Below are positions 22,585 to 34,050 of a stretch of DNA of 64,000 nucleotides, piece after piece. This DNA is from Cordilura impudica (lineage: Eukaryota > Arthropoda > Insecta > Diptera > Scathophagidae): positions 226,405,070 through 226,469,069 of the forward strand of contig OY821518.1 in assembly GCA_963682025.1 (NCBI GenBank), read 5' to 3'. Positions within the stretch are counted from its first letter, which is position 1. Every line of letters starts with the position of its first letter. The notes below the pieces were generated by a model. That model did not search any database. It was not told the DNA's origin and saw only the letters and a program-made list of their open reading frames with translations. The translations under genes and the position numbers were made by a program.

Positions 22585-23395
22585 AATATTATTTTTATTA
22601 TTTTTCTGAGACTCAATTGATATTTTCTGAAATTCAATTCATATTTTCTGAAGTAAATTTAATAACTTCTGAAATATATTTGATAATTTCAGAAATACAT
22701 TTTATGTTTTCTGAAATACATTTGATATTTTCTGAAATACATTTGATAATTGCTGAAATAAATTGGCTGATTTCTGAAATACATTTAAAATTTTCTGAAA
22801 TACATTTTATGGTTTCTGAAATAAATTTGATAATTTCTGAAACACATTTGAAGTTTTCTGAAGTACAGTTGATATTTTCTGAAATACATTTGATAATTGC
22901 TGAAATACATTTGATAATTTCGGAAATAGAGATGATATTTTCTGAAATACATTTGATAATTTCAGAAACTCAATTGATATTTTCTGAAATTCAATTGATA
23001 TTTTCTGAAATCCAAATGATACTTTCTGAAAATCAATTGATGCTTTCTGAAATACAATTGATTATTGCTGAAAATCAATTGATGTTTTCTGAAATTCAAT
23101 TGATATATTCTGAAAGTCAATTGATGTGTTCTGAAATACAATTGATACTTCCTGAAACACAATTGACATTTTCTGAAAATCAATTGATGTTTTCTAAAAC
23201 ACAATTCATACTTTCTGAAATTCAATTGATGTTTTCTAAAATTCAATTGATACTTTCTGAAAATCAATTGATGTTTTCTGAAATACAATTGATAATTTCT
23301 GAAATATACTTGATATTTTCTGAAAATCAATTAATGTTTTCTGAAACACAATTGATACTTTCTGAAATTCAATTGATGTTTTCTGTAATGCAATT
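22585..23395 (+). repeat. 24 bp minisatellite, about 33 units
   Basis: Units follow TTTCTGAAATACAATTGATA with small variants, period 24 bp. Because 24 is divisible by three and the units lack stops in several frames, long open frames appear on both strands, with a repeating SEIxLIFSEIQLI-like octapeptide. I do not treat these as genes. The units alternate between CATTTGATA and CAATTGATA forms, suggesting more than one amplification. Confidence 0.9.
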
Positions 23396-23427
23396 GGAAA
23401 AGGTGTGGCAATTAAGAAAACACCTAA

Positions 23428-24126
23428 TAGTGCGTTTACATCTAAACAAAATCTAGTATATACGAGATTTCGAGCGAAATCTAGCTCATTTTTACTAGAT
23501 TTCCCATACAAAACAAAATCTAGCTCGTAACTAGATTTGTACAAAATCTAGTCAAACTTGGGCACTACCAAATGATACTACTATGTTTTTTTAATATTGT
23601 AGTGGAAAATTACAGCGCAGTGTCTGAAAAATAGACATTTAAATACAAAAGCAACAAGTTGAATAAAAAGGAAATAAAATATTAATTATTAACAAAAAAA
23701 ATGACGAATCTATAATAAAAAATATTTAGTAATTGAAAAGTTATAACTTTTTATACTGACATGTGTCCATTCCAATCTGCTAAATAATAATTGTGGAAAG
23801 TGAATTGTTTTTGTTGTTCAAACAATACATTTAACAAATGCTGATGTTTTTTCGCAAAATTTCTATTTCAGTTTGTGCTTTTTTCATTTTTGATGGATAA
23901 TATAATTATAAAATCTGCTCCTTTTTAGAATTTTCCATATATCCGTTTTCATATTGTTTTGTTTACTTTTGGTATTTCTAGTTTATATGTTTTGTTTTAA
24001 TCAGCTGTTTATTGTTGGGGAAACAAAATCTCACAAAATGTCAAAAAGGTTATATGTAAACGGTATAGATTTTGAAATAGATTTCAACTAAAATCTACTA
24101 GATTTTCCTCAGATGTAAACGCACTA
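23428..24126. mobile_element. Harbinger-type MITE, 699 bp, TAA target duplication
   Basis: Inverted termini TAGTGCGTTTACATCT and AGATGTAAACGCACTA continue with AAATCTAGTA-like sequence. TAA lies on both sides (23425-23427 and 24127-24129). A related truncated copy lies at 19782-20020. The interior is AT-rich with an ATGAAAAAAGCACAAAC-type short frame on the minus strand but no recognisable protein. Confidence 0.85.
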
Positions 24127-24129
24127 TAA

Positions 24130-25097
24130 GTTTATTTTCGACTTCTTCAAAGTTTTCCTAGAATAGATTTTTAAACTCACACCCAGTGGTTCTGCTTACA
24201 AGTTTGTGAACATGTTAAGCTCACAGCACACCTAGCGGTCAATAGCTTGAATATTTAAAATTAACGCAAAAGATTTGTGATTTTGCTAAACAGACAGCAA
24301 CTCTGCGGTTCTTCTTACTAAATACACCAATACACTTACATATACCACACACCGTTTTTCCCTTACGCTATTTTTGTGAATGTATTTTGAAAATTGAATT
24401 TTATCCCCCCTGAGCGCGTAGATGTTTACACATCAAAAAACATTTTTATGCAAATATTTCTCAATTGATAAAAAAGTTTTCTGAATCGCAATTTATCAAA
24501 AATTCTATGTATGGCAATATCCCTGTAATTGAATGTAATGATTCATATTAAGTAAACCACATGTATTAAATAGCACTTCAAATTTAATTAATCAGTGAGT
24601 GGTACCCAATATATATATGTATGTATACAGTGTGCGACAAAACATAAGGACGAACTAGTGGTTAATATGATATGACTTAATAACAACGACCAACACATTT
24701 GGTTTTCAAATTATTTTATTTATTTTTAAAATTAATAAACTAAATTTACTAAAATAAAACAAAAGTAAACAAAAATTATTATAAAAAAAAGTCATATAAA
24801 ATCACAAGTATCTTGTAAGTGACAAAACAATCACATTTTCAGTTTACGCAATAGCTATTATGTCACGAGATTTATTGACACGTATGTTTTCATAATAAAT
24901 TTTTCTTATGAAGTTTGTCTTTTACAATATATTATATTTATTTTATCTTGTATATCAGTATTTTTTGTTTCTTTATTCGGCGCAAAAATTATCAAATTGC
25001 AGGAAGCTACATATAGCAAGCTGCCCATAAGAAAAACATGGATTTTCCAAATCAAATCCGGTGACATTTAACGATTGGAATTCAAATTAGAACATCA
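24130..25097. other. Gene-free DNA with one Tc1-like terminus
   Basis: GATGTTTACACATC near 24421 recurs inverted near 21178, and may mark the outer limits of the minisatellite-bearing block. A Tc1-like end, CAGTGTGCGACAAAACATA, starts at 24629. No gene was recognised. Confidence 0.45.
24629..24656 (+). repeat. Tc1-like terminal repeat (left-end orientation)
   Basis: CAGTGTGCGACAAAACATA is preceded by TATA and continues with a GACGAACT-like stretch. The inverse occurs at 49336-49365, followed by TATA. A broken Tc1 transposase at 25560-26560 lies inside, so this may be that element's end. Confidence 0.55.
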
Positions 25098-25550
25098 TTT
25101 GGCTATTTTTTATTTGAGCGATTTTTGATTTAGGTGTTTTTCGGTTTTTGCGATTTTTAATTTAGGCAATTTTTGAATTAGAGATTTCGCCCATTTTTTG
25201 CACGACTACCCAAATTGGTAATAAATGTTCTTGTTTTTTGTATAGGAAGTGCCACGCCCACTAACCTGACCATTTTTTATATGACTGCTCACATTAATAT
25301 TGATGGACTCGTACAAAGGGTCAAGGCTTTCCCTTTTATAGTACTCCAGTTATATGACATTCAATATTTACTTTGTATGAAGGTACCACGTCAATTGGTC
25401 CGATCCCGCCCATTTGTTCTCCGACTATTAGCATTAGCAACACATGAAATTTGATTACGACTCTACTACTCTCAATGGTTTGGCCTCCTATAACTTAAAA
25501 ACAAACAAACATACATACTTTCGCTTATATATACTTATGTAGAAAGAAGA
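25098..25550 (-). repeat. Inverted copy of the GTGGCACC/tandem repeat family
   Basis: Reverse of the order at 18370-18965: minisatellite (GATTTTTGATTT type), CACGACTAC, then AAGTGCCACGCCCAC, GTACTCCAGTTATATGA and a terminal AACAAACAAACATACATA stretch that matches 10785-10840 inverted. Confidence 0.65.
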
Positions 25551-25559
25551 TAATTTCAA

Positions 25560-26560
25560 TTTCAGTAATATTTAGTTGCGTAGCCCTCATTTTTAAAAAC
25601 GTCTTCATAACTGCTCGGCATGCACTTTATTAGATTCGATAAAATTTCACCGGAAATTTCATTCCGTGCAATTTCCATTATCGGAAAAGGTCATACGTAT
25701 TTTTGCAATTATAGCAATTTATTTTACGACTTAAAATATCCCATAGACTTTCTCTGGGATTGAGATCTGGGGGCAAATCGTTGCATTCGATATCGAGTAA
25801 AATCAATAGAAATTTCATAATTTGGTTTATTATTTAAAGAAGACGGACAATCGTCAGACCTCGTTTCACTTTTACTATTAACTAGGGGACATAATTAGTT
25901 AACTGTGGCAGAGTAAAATTACTCTTAGCATTTTTTACGAAAATAAAAAATATTATTTCGATCAAAAAATTTCGATAACGAATGTGACGAATCGACCCCT
26001 GGTGATTGTGCTGGCAATTCAAAACGTTAATCTATTGTTCACGAACCACTCTTTCACATTTAGCTGTGTGTTTAGGGGTCGTTGTCATGTTGATACCTCC
26101 ACTTAAGTGACATTTCCTTTCCTGCATGTGGCAGCATATCCTTATAAATGAAACTATCCATTGGAACATTTATATTATGAAATGGTCCGATCCCACGACA
26201 AGAACATCCCCAGACCAAAACATTCCCTCTATCTTGTTTTACTGTGCATTCAGTATACCGAGGGTTAAGACGTTGGCCTTTGGGTCTGCGTACTACCCTA
26301 AATCCATCAGAATTTTTTAGATTAAACTTCGACTCCTCAGAGAAGTGTACGGTCATCCGTGAGTTCCTTTGAACATTTTTGGCGGAAATAAGTGATTTTT
26401 TGCGCTCCGGTATGGCATCTCGTCTTTTGATGGATCTGATTGAAATATTTACTTGTAAATCATTTAAAATAGACCTTGCTGATAATAATTGATCCCTTTT
26501 TCTTAATTGGAGTATTGCCTAGTCGTCGCGTTTGCTGGTGTGGCCTGAAGAACGAAAGCG
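25560..26560 (-). pseudogene. Tc1-type transposase, degenerate
   Basis: Clear minus-strand blocks are VHFSEESKFNLKNSDGFRVV (about 26285-26350; family sequence is FSDESKF, so the first catalytic D is E here), NPRYTECTVKQDRGNVLVWG (about 26205-26265), SFIYKDMLPHAGKEMSLKW, QHDNDP (about 26073-26090, second catalytic D), PAQSPG near 26010 and PDLNPRESLWDIL (about 25740-25775). Frameshifts follow DNDP. The N-terminal paired-like domain is only weakly visible up to 26560. Confidence 0.82.
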
Positions 26561-26599
26561 GCTTATAATAGGCGAAATAACACTGATTGATTAAAAATT

Positions 26600-27273
26600 A
26601 TTTTGCAGTGATTATCACTGATTCAACTCTATAATCGTTTATTATCGCAACGAGTACTTATTGTTAGTAATTTTTTCATTAAAAATTCCAACATATGACC
26701 GGACTCTGAAAGATATGGAACGACTATTTTCTCTAATTATTCTTACAATGTTCGAGAGTAAGTTCTTATTACACTGTGGAAAAAATGATGATAATGATCT
26801 TGCGGTGGATAATTCTTATAATGAATGATTGCATTAGGTTACTATAGTAAAAGCCCCAAAGCGTTTGTTCCTGTGTAAACACAGTCCAATTTTATGGCGG
26901 TTTTCATTTTCGCCAACTCTGTATTGAATAAGACTCAAAAAGTAGTGTAATAGTTCTGTTGAACTTAATTCTGAGTTCGGATGTCTGCAACAGAATTTAA
27001 AGAGGAATTCTTTTATAGAACATTTTAACCCTCTATCTGGGTCATTAAGGTTCCTTCTCCAATAAACACCAAAAAGGCATCCTGAAACGTGCGTTTAATG
27101 GGTTAAAATGATCTGTGAATATGTTCTGACGAACACGAGAACGTCATCCAGTCATGTTAAGTCACTGAAGAGATGAATTTTTATTTATCACGTGCAGCCC
27201 TGTCCCTGAACAACGTTACGTTAATTTTTCTAAATTTATGGTTTTACACCTATTGACTAAAAAACCAATAAAC
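26600..27273. other. Gene-free flank with an inverted repeat arm
   Basis: GAGTTCGGATGTCTGCAACA at about 26980 is the inverse of sequence at about 28945-28985 (TGTTGCGGACATCCGAACTC). The two arms enclose the mariner copy and Helentron-like fragment C, so an older palindromic element of about 2 kb may have received the mariner. No gene was seen. Confidence 0.5.
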
Positions 27274-27275
27274 TA

Positions 27276-28546
27276 AAGGGTCCGCCATTCAACTAGTGCT
27301 TATTTCGTGAATGGTAACACTTAGCTCATGTCTGATTTGACAGATAATTAGTTTTATCCTTCCGCTGAACGAATATGGTTGTGTATACGCTTGAACAACG
27401 CTGGGAAATATTGCGACATTACTTTGAAAATCATGGTAATGTTGCAGAATGTGTGCGAAAATTGCGTACGGGTTTTGGAAGAAGAGAAGCACCGTCAGCT
27501 CCGTATGTTCGTTATCTTGTGAAAAAAGTGAAAGAAACTGGCATCCTCATCGATAAACCAAAGCGTGAAAAGCCAAAAACAGTGCGTACACCCGAGAATA
27601 TTGCTGCTGTGGCAGAAAGTGTGCGTGAAGCGCCATCAACATCAATTCACCGTCGTTCTCAAGAATTGAACATTTCGGAGGCATCATTGAGACGAATTTT
27701 GCATAAAGACCTTGGTGTGACGCCATACGAAGTCCAATTGGTTCAGGAGTTGAAGCCAACTGACCATCCAATGCGTTTTCGCTTCGCTAAGTGGGCCTGC
27801 GATCGACTTACAGAAGATGCCGATTTTGCCAAAAAAAATCATCTTTTCAGATGAAGCTCATTTTGATCTTGGCGGGTATGTAAACAAGCAAAATTGTCGC
27901 ATTTGGGGCACATAAAACCAGCACGCATACATTGAAAAGCCGATACACCCAAAACGAGTCACTGTTTGGTGCGGATTTTGGTCCAGAGGCATAATTGGGC
28001 CATTTTTCTTCGAAATTAAGCAAGGAGTGGCCGTTACAGTCAATGGCGATCGTTATCGGGCCATGTTGAACGAATTTTTGTTCACAAAAATTGAAGAGGA
28101 GGATATTGGCAATATTTGATTTCAACAGGACACAGCCGAAGCTATACTCGATGTTTTGCGCCCTGTTTTTGAAGATCGCATTATCAGCCGCAGAGCTGAT
28201 GTTGTTTGGCCACCTCGGAGCTGCGATTTGACACCGTTGAACGATTATTTGTGGGGTGCCCTCAAAGATAAGTGTTACGCCAACAAGCCAGAGACAATTG
28301 ACGCTTTAAAGGACAATATTCGTGAAGCCATTGGTGAAATACAACTGCACACAATCGATAATGTGCTTAAAAATTGGACCGATCGTGTAGGCTATTGCAT
28401 GGCCAGCCGAGGCAGCCATTTGAATGAAATTATTTTTCATTATTAACCGGAAGAATAGTACTTTCAAATAAAAAAAGAAATTTGAGATAATATTCAGTAG
28501 TTTTTTTTATAGCATTTTCAAAAAAAAAGTTATTTGGTGGACCCTT
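27276..28546 (+). mobile_element. Complete mariner-like transposon, 1271 bp
   Basis: Termini AAGGGTCCGCCA and the inverse TGGTGGACCCTT are both flanked by TA (27274-27275, 28547-28548). Size, TA target and one transposase frame are standard for mariner. The two termini match for about 13 bp with one mismatch. Confidence 0.9.
27375..28446 (+). pseudogene. mariner-like transposase, two parts, dead
   Basis: The first 159 codons form the helix-turn-helix part (MVVYTLEQRWEILRHYFENH, RGFGRR-like region, SIHRRSQELNISEASLRRIL). A frameshift near 27833 leads to IIFSDEAHFDLGGYVNKQNC (first catalytic D), then GT-stop-NQHAYI, VTVWCGFWSRGIIGPFFF, VTVNGDRYRAML, a stop where W is expected before FQQD (second D), an apparent loss of GATCH residues after FQQD, and SCDLTPLNDYLWG (third D). 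The spacing and final D suggest the mariner side of the Tc1/mariner group. Two stops plus the frameshift make it non-functional. Confidence 0.9.
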
Positions 28547-28565
28547 TATTAAATTGGTTTTATAC

Positions 28566-28694
28566 ACAGACGGAATCAGATAGTGATTCTGATTCGATCG
28601 TATAATTAAAGATGGGTGTAGATCAAATATTTTTGGTTGTTACAAACAGCAGCATAAAGTCATTATACCTAAACCACATGGTGGTATAGGGTAT
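28566..28694 (-). mobile_element. Helentron-like family 1 fragment (copy C, 5' end only)
   Basis: Only the 5' 130 bp remain: GTGGTATAGGGTAT at 28681-28694 down to the start of the GACGG microsatellite at 28566. The rest, including the 3' hairpin, is missing. Confidence 0.8.
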
Positions 28695-29064
28695 AACTAC
28701 TAATACCGAGCTTGCAAGCTTCCATTTTTCACTATTTCCGCAGTTTGAATGTTAAAACGAAATGCGATTGAAGCTTTTGCCAAAAAATTAATATGAATTT
28801 CAGAATTTAGTATTCATATTATTGTTTTTTATTTTTCGCTTACTTTGTTTGAGAATAATATTAAAATTATCGTTAATGGAAATTTCAAAATCGGTATTTT
28901 TCGGATGAAAATTAAGGATATAGGGTTAAATAATTTTACGTTTAAATTCCTCTTAAAATTCTGTTGCGGACATCCGAACTCAGGATTTATTTTTTTTTAC
29001 ACAGGCTAACTGTGTAACAAGACTGAAGTCTTAAAACAACACAGGGGTACATGAAGGACAAATA

Positions 29065-29358
29065 CACTAAAACCTCGATTTGCATCGTTTTCGAAGTTGC
29101 GTCGTTCTTGAATTTTCGTGATTTCAGAGTTGCGTCGTTAAAATTTTTATTTGCGTCGTAAAATTTTTTATTTGCGTTGCTTAAAATTTATATAAAGGGG
29201 ATTTCCCATTTAATTCTGTAGGAATGCAAGGAAATGTTTTAATTTAGTACTAATTAACAAAATATTTATGTATAGGAAAATTAATTTCGATTTGCGTCGT
29301 TGCGATTTGCGTCGTCTTTGTTGGGTCCCAATTAACGACGCAGATCGAGATTTTAGTG
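29065..29358. mobile_element. pogo/Tigger-type MITE, 294 bp
   Basis: Termini CACTAAAACCTCGAT and the inverse ATCGAGATTTTAGTG are bounded by TA (29063-29064, 29359-29360). The interior repeats TTTGCGTCGT motifs near both ends. The CACTAAAACCTCG type of end and TA target fit the pogo/Tigger group. It sits in the LINE 3' UTR, whose sequence resumes on the other side. Confidence 0.85.
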
Positions 29359-29788
29359 TATAATAATTAGACATTGTTTTTAATGAAAATAATTACAAAA
29401 CTGATAATAAGAGTCTCAGAAAAACTAATACATTAAAAGAATAAAAGTTAAAAAATAAAAAATTAACAATTATAAATTAAAAATTAAAAATCAAAAATTA
29501 AACAATTAAAAATCAAAAATTAAAAAGCAAAAATTAAAAATTAAGAATAAAAATTAAAAATCAAAAGTTAATAATTAAGAATTAAAAATAAAATATAAAA
29601 TATAAAATGCATTAATTAAAATGTATATCAATAAGTTTAGTTAAATGAACAAAAACAATATTGAGAATTTTAAATAATACTGAAAACAAAACAAAAATAG
29701 AAAAAAAGAAAAACAATACATATATTACGTTTACGAGTACAGCTCTAATAATTTTTTCTTAAAAAAACGTGCGTATCTTATATATTTA

Positions 29789-29864
29789 GGGCCGTATGCA
29801 AAAAAATTAAATTTATTGTACGTTTTTCATACAAAATTGTTGATAATTTTTTGCATACGGCCCT
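29789..29864. mobile_element. 76 bp hairpin element
   Basis: AGGGCCGTATGCAAAAAAATT and its near-perfect inverse TTTTTTGCATACGGCCCT enclose about 35 bp. It separates LINE codons that are contiguous in the 52.9 kb copy. It may be an extremely small MITE or the two ends of an internally deleted element. Confidence 0.75.
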
Positions 29865-29919
29865 TCATGTTTACTGGTAGCATGTTCCAAAGACAAATAT
29901 GATGCCTGATTTGGATTAT

Positions 29920-30689
29920 CAGCCCAATTCTAAATATTCCCAGGGAAATGAGTTCCCGGGGAATTCATTTTTCCCGAGAATAAATCCTCCTATTCTAAAC
30001 AGGCGGGGAGAAGAATAATATGGGAGAGAGAATTTCGATTATTCGAAGACAGTTGTTTTGCTTCAGTTGTTTTGTTTTGTTTACAAATTTAAAAATTTTT
30101 GTGGAAATTAATAGTAAAACGTTTTTTAAAATCTTTAATAAATTAAAATAAATACAAAAAATGTTCAGTGTAGCGATTCTGATGGTACGTGATGCCAGCA
30201 ACCCACTTGAATTGCCTGCTGAGTTTAATTTCCACTCCAAATTGCGCCATACCCGGCTTAGCTCCTCCTTGCTTCCTTTAAACATCCCGCATGCAACATC
30301 AGGGTTGGCTTGCATTGTATTCAAAAGAACATGAATTTTTTTTTTTTTTTTTTGCTTTTGACCTGAAAGCAACAGTAATGCCATAATAATATTATTATAC
30401 AAAATTTTAAATGATATATATTACTATTTTTCATAAAAATATTAAATACTTACATTTTTCGCAGCACTCCCTCTCAATTTTTTGGCGGAATTATTCCCAA
30501 ATTATTCTCCCTTTTCTTGACATTCAGAATAGCTACTTTTTTCCCGGGGAAGAGATTCCCATTTTTGAAGTTATTTTAGAATACGGGTAAAGGGAAAAGA
30601 GAAAAAATTCCCGGGGAGATTTTATTAAGAATAGGGGAACAGGGAATAGGGAAAAAATTCTCAGGGAATTGTTATTGAGAATTGGGCTG
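29920..30689 (-). mobile_element. Harbinger-like non-autonomous element, 770 bp, with SANT fragment
   Basis: Inverted termini CAGCCCAATTCT and AGAATTGGGCTG continue with degenerate CCCNGGGAA blocks. TAT flanks both sides, and comparison with the intact LINE shows a 3 bp duplication. A minus-strand frame (29995-30402) includes QANPDVACGMFKGSKEELSR and VWRNLEWKLNSAG, a zeste-like SANT domain of the kind carried by Harbinger elements. A plausible intron lies just upstream (GTAAGT near 30450, TTTCAG near 30362). The SANT frame is truncated, and a 17 bp A run interrupts its start. No transposase is present. Confidence 0.75.
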
Positions 30690-30900
30690 TATATTTTTGG
30701 TTCTATTAAATCTACTGAATTTTAATCTATTAAATATATAGTCAGGCTCTCGAGTGATAATAATTTTATGTAAAAAGAATAAAATACGTATGTGCAATAG
30801 GTCCTCAAATTGTGCAACACATAGTTTCTTCGAATACGATGAAATGCTGTCAAATCTCCGCAGTCCAAATACATATCTAGTAATGTTGTTGAAAACAACG

Positions 30901-33900
30901 CACAGTGGCGCCCGTAGAGCAAACGAGGTTGCAAAAATCAAAATTTTCATGTGCGCCAACGAAGCTTTGAATAAACCCATGTTATAGGAAACTTTTCAAC
31001 GTTTTCAAATATGCTACTCTTAATAATATCATATTTTTAGTTTAGAAGATATAACCGTTCAAAGTTGACCGACTTTCGTTTTTCAAAAAAACACACAATT
31101 TTTAGTCAATTTGTTGCGATTTCAGGTGTAATATCACGAAAAATAGGTAACGAATCGCCTTATTTTTTGTTTGTATTGATTGACGTATTTATTAAATGTA
31201 TAATGATAAAAAAAAATTAACTATTTGCTTTGTGTTTCTCCTGGTAAATCACTATTTAAAAACTATCCGTTTTTTCCACTATTTTTCAACTTTGACGGAA
31301 AATAAAAAAAAATCTATATTTTTCTATATTTGCGAAACATGTTCTTTGATTACTTCTTTACATAATTCAAAAGGTTTTATCTGCCCGTACGTGCCCGTTT
31401 GGCTTCTAGAGGTAAAAAAGTTTAAAAAGACATGGTTGCAGAAATTGTATGGCGTGCAATCCCTTGCATGTTTTGACTGACAGTAGTTTGATCTAATAGT
31501 TTGAAAATTGCATTTTAAGTCGGTTGTCTACCTGTGAGCCTCTGCCAAAGTCTACTCCCAATATTCTGTTACAGACACAGGATGCACAAAAAACTACTCA
31601 TTGAAATTCGCAGGTACGCACATCACTTAAAAATTACTTTGGAGTACAAATGGTCAAGAACAATATTGACTTATGGTCCCTCCAGGTAGGCACAAATCCT
31701 ATTTAGACACGAGCATAATATCAAAATTGCATAATTCAGCCTAAATCCATATGTATGCAGGGAACAGGTAAATTTTTAGGCATGGTAGCATAAGCCTATA
31801 TATTGCAAAATAAGCATAATGCCTGGATTAGTCTACGACTGAAAGTTGGCGCAACAAGTACTGAAACCATGGCGTTAAACAATTTAAGTACTGAAAACAT
31901 GGCGTTGAACAATTTAAAATTATTTGAACTGTTTAGAAGGTCAACCACACCAAAGTTTTTCACGGAAGCTGCTTTAGAAGAACTTGATAGCTTATACGGA
32001 AATATTGAGAGAAGCGAAATTATAAAAAATAATTTTTATCTGATGTATGCAAATATTAAGGCAAAATCGGTGAAATCTAATCGAACCGTTCAGAACTTCA
32101 ACTCCAAATACGAGGACTGGCTTAATGAAGACACCATCCTGGATATATTGGTAGTAGATAAACCCACCACATCAACCAGAGGAGCAAAAGGAAGGCCAAA
32201 AAAGTATTTAGGAGTGTTCAATTTTCACAAGAAAGAGGAAACTTGCCGATGCCACCAATGACTTGACCACGAAGCATTTATCGGACGCGCTGTCTATTAA
32301 ATATACAAAGGATAGTGAAAGAGTTAGGTCGCAGATTACAAAATCTGTTGCTGATGCAAGCCCACTGCGACTAAAAAGGATTAAAGAAAGCATTCCCACG
32401 CCCACAAACGCACACAAATTAAAAAAGTATGGTTCCGAAGAAGCCTTGGCCTTGTTTATGGACTTACAACTTTCCAAAGAAAAATATGAGATACTACGGG
32501 CATCCTTGATGCGACACGGGGCTGACGTTTTACCAGGATACAAGCATATTACGCAAGCCAAAATAAATTCATGACCACTGCATACGGAGTTTACGGAAGT
32601 CTCTGTGAAAGCCAATCTGCAGGATCTCATGGGCCATACAGCAAAACGGTTGTTGGAGAGTCTTCCTGAAAATGAGTTGAAAATTCTTCCTGAGAAACTG
32701 ACATTGATCAGCAAATGGGGCTGCGATGGATCATCCGGACAAAGCTTTTATAAGCAAAGGATATCTTCCGATGACGCTACAATATCGGACGGAAATATGT
32801 TTATGGCATCTGTTGTTCCTTTGCGGGTAAAATCTGATGTTTCCCTACACTGGAAAAATCTACGTCCGTCATCAGTGCATTATTGCCGACCAATAATGTT
32901 TCAGTTTGCAAGGGAATCGGCAGAACTCATAAGGACCACGGTGAAGGACATTGAAGAACAAATAAGCAAGATTAAGCCTACAAAGCTGCAAATTGGAGAA
33001 GAAAAATATATTGAATGCAATTACGAGTTCCACCTGACCATGGTTGACGGAAAAGTCGTAAACGAACTGACAGGAACAACCTCAACATTGTTTGCCCGAT
33101 TTGGTAATTTAAACGATTCTACAAACGAGGAGAATTACGAATATGGAATGTCACCATTGCACGCAAGGATAAGGTGTATGGAGTTCTTGCTAAAACTGGC
33201 GTATTTCCTACCACAAGAGGAAAACTTCGATGAAAATACATCAATAAAGGATAAGGAAAAGATCAGAAAGAAGCAAATACAGGATGCTTTTTTTAAACAA
33301 GTTGGACTAAAAGTAGACTGTCCCAAGCACGGATACGGTAATCTTCTAGGAGATTTTTTTAAAATGATGAGGCAGTAACTAAAATCACTGGAATTGACAA
33401 TCAAATCGTGAAAAGATTGGGAACGATCTTGAATGTTTTAAACTGCAAAGAAAATGTCAATTCTACAAAATATGGAGAATATGCATCGAAAACTGCATCT
33501 CTTTTAGCAGAAATGTATCCACAGAAGAAGTTGACCCCGACCGTCCATAAAATATTGGCGCATGGCAAAGATATAATTGAGTAGCAATCTTTGCCAATTG
33601 GAGAGCTTCCTGAAGAAGCACAGGAGTCTCTTAACAAATTTCATAAAAAATATAGGTTGCAGAACACATTCAAAGCATCAAGGGTAAGGCAAAATGAGGA
33701 CCTCTTCAACATGTTGGAAGCATCTTCCGATCCACTTATTTCTTCCCTGCGGCATGTGAACTCACGAATAGAGTTAGAAAATAATTATAGTTTAGAAATG
33801 ATTAGTCTTTTAGATATACCTTCTCTTACGAATTGTGATGAATATTTTACAGAAAATTGAAAAAATAGATTTAAAAAAGAAGTAATTTTTTTTTAATTTG

Positions 33901-34050
33901 TTGGGTAATAATTTAAAACATAAAACCCTAAAGAAAAAAAAATAGCGTATTATTGAAGATAACTATTAAATTATTTGCGCTTTCAACAATCTCAATCGGC
34001 TGATTATTTATAAGTATGTTTGGCTTAATTATAATTTTGCTAGTCCTTTT
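30901..34050 (+). mobile_element. Transib transposon copy 2, right end missing
   Basis: The left end starts CACAGTG (30901-30907), then exactly 23 bp, then GCAAAAATC (30931-30939). The preceding 5 bp, CAACG, are part of the LINE target (the intact LINE has CAACG at the same place), as expected for a Transib insertion. The transposase runs to 33860. No inverse terminus or second CAACG with LINE sequence follows; a plus-strand LINE starts at about 34060 instead. The right boundary given here is therefore approximate. Confidence 0.82.
31857..33860 (+). pseudogene. Transib transposase, copy 2 (diverged family)
   Basis: It opens with MALNNLKLFELFRRSTTPKF after a 30 bp tandem duplication (31857-31916). 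Then come GRPKKYLG, a frameshift near 32215 into FTRKRKLADATND, SPLRLKRIKESIPTPTNAHK, an in-frame stop at 32572, WGCDGSSGQSFYKQ (about 32715-32757, first D), HYCRPIMFQFARE, LTMVDGKVVNELTGTTS (about 33035-33085, second D), YGMSPLHARIRCMEFLLKLA, CPKHGYG and a deletion/frameshift near 33345. TPTVHKILAHGKDIIE, a stop at 33583, and LPIGELPEEAQESLN (about 33595-33640, catalytic E region) follow. All three acidic positions are kept, but there are at least two stops and two shifts. It is clearly a different family from copies 1 and 3. Confidence 0.9.

Larger units (their letters stand above)
28990..30900 (-). pseudogene. CR1/Jockey-like LINE, RT C-terminus and 3' UTR, with nested insertions
   Basis: On the minus strand NNITRYVFGLRRFDSISSYS, FEDLLHIRILFFLHKIIITR and FSRFNRTKNI (30700-30900) match the C-terminus of the LINE at 51735-53524 (its residues about 250-330). 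TTTGGAACATGCTACCAGTA follows near 29870-29905. The long AT-rich 3' UTR runs from about 29780 to 28993 and ends in the shared ACACAGGCTAA motif. Inserted are a Harbinger-type element (29920-30689), a micro-hairpin (29789-29864) and a pogo-type MITE (29065-29358). At 30900 the LINE is cut by Transib copy 2. A further piece lies at 38172-38393. Confidence 0.85.

Noticed and set aside
22560..23456. 298-codon open frame, and open frames on the opposite strand, across the SEIQLIFSEI-type repeat
   Set aside because: They arise from a stop-free 24 bp minisatellite whose period is a multiple of three; no start context, composition or homology supports a protein.
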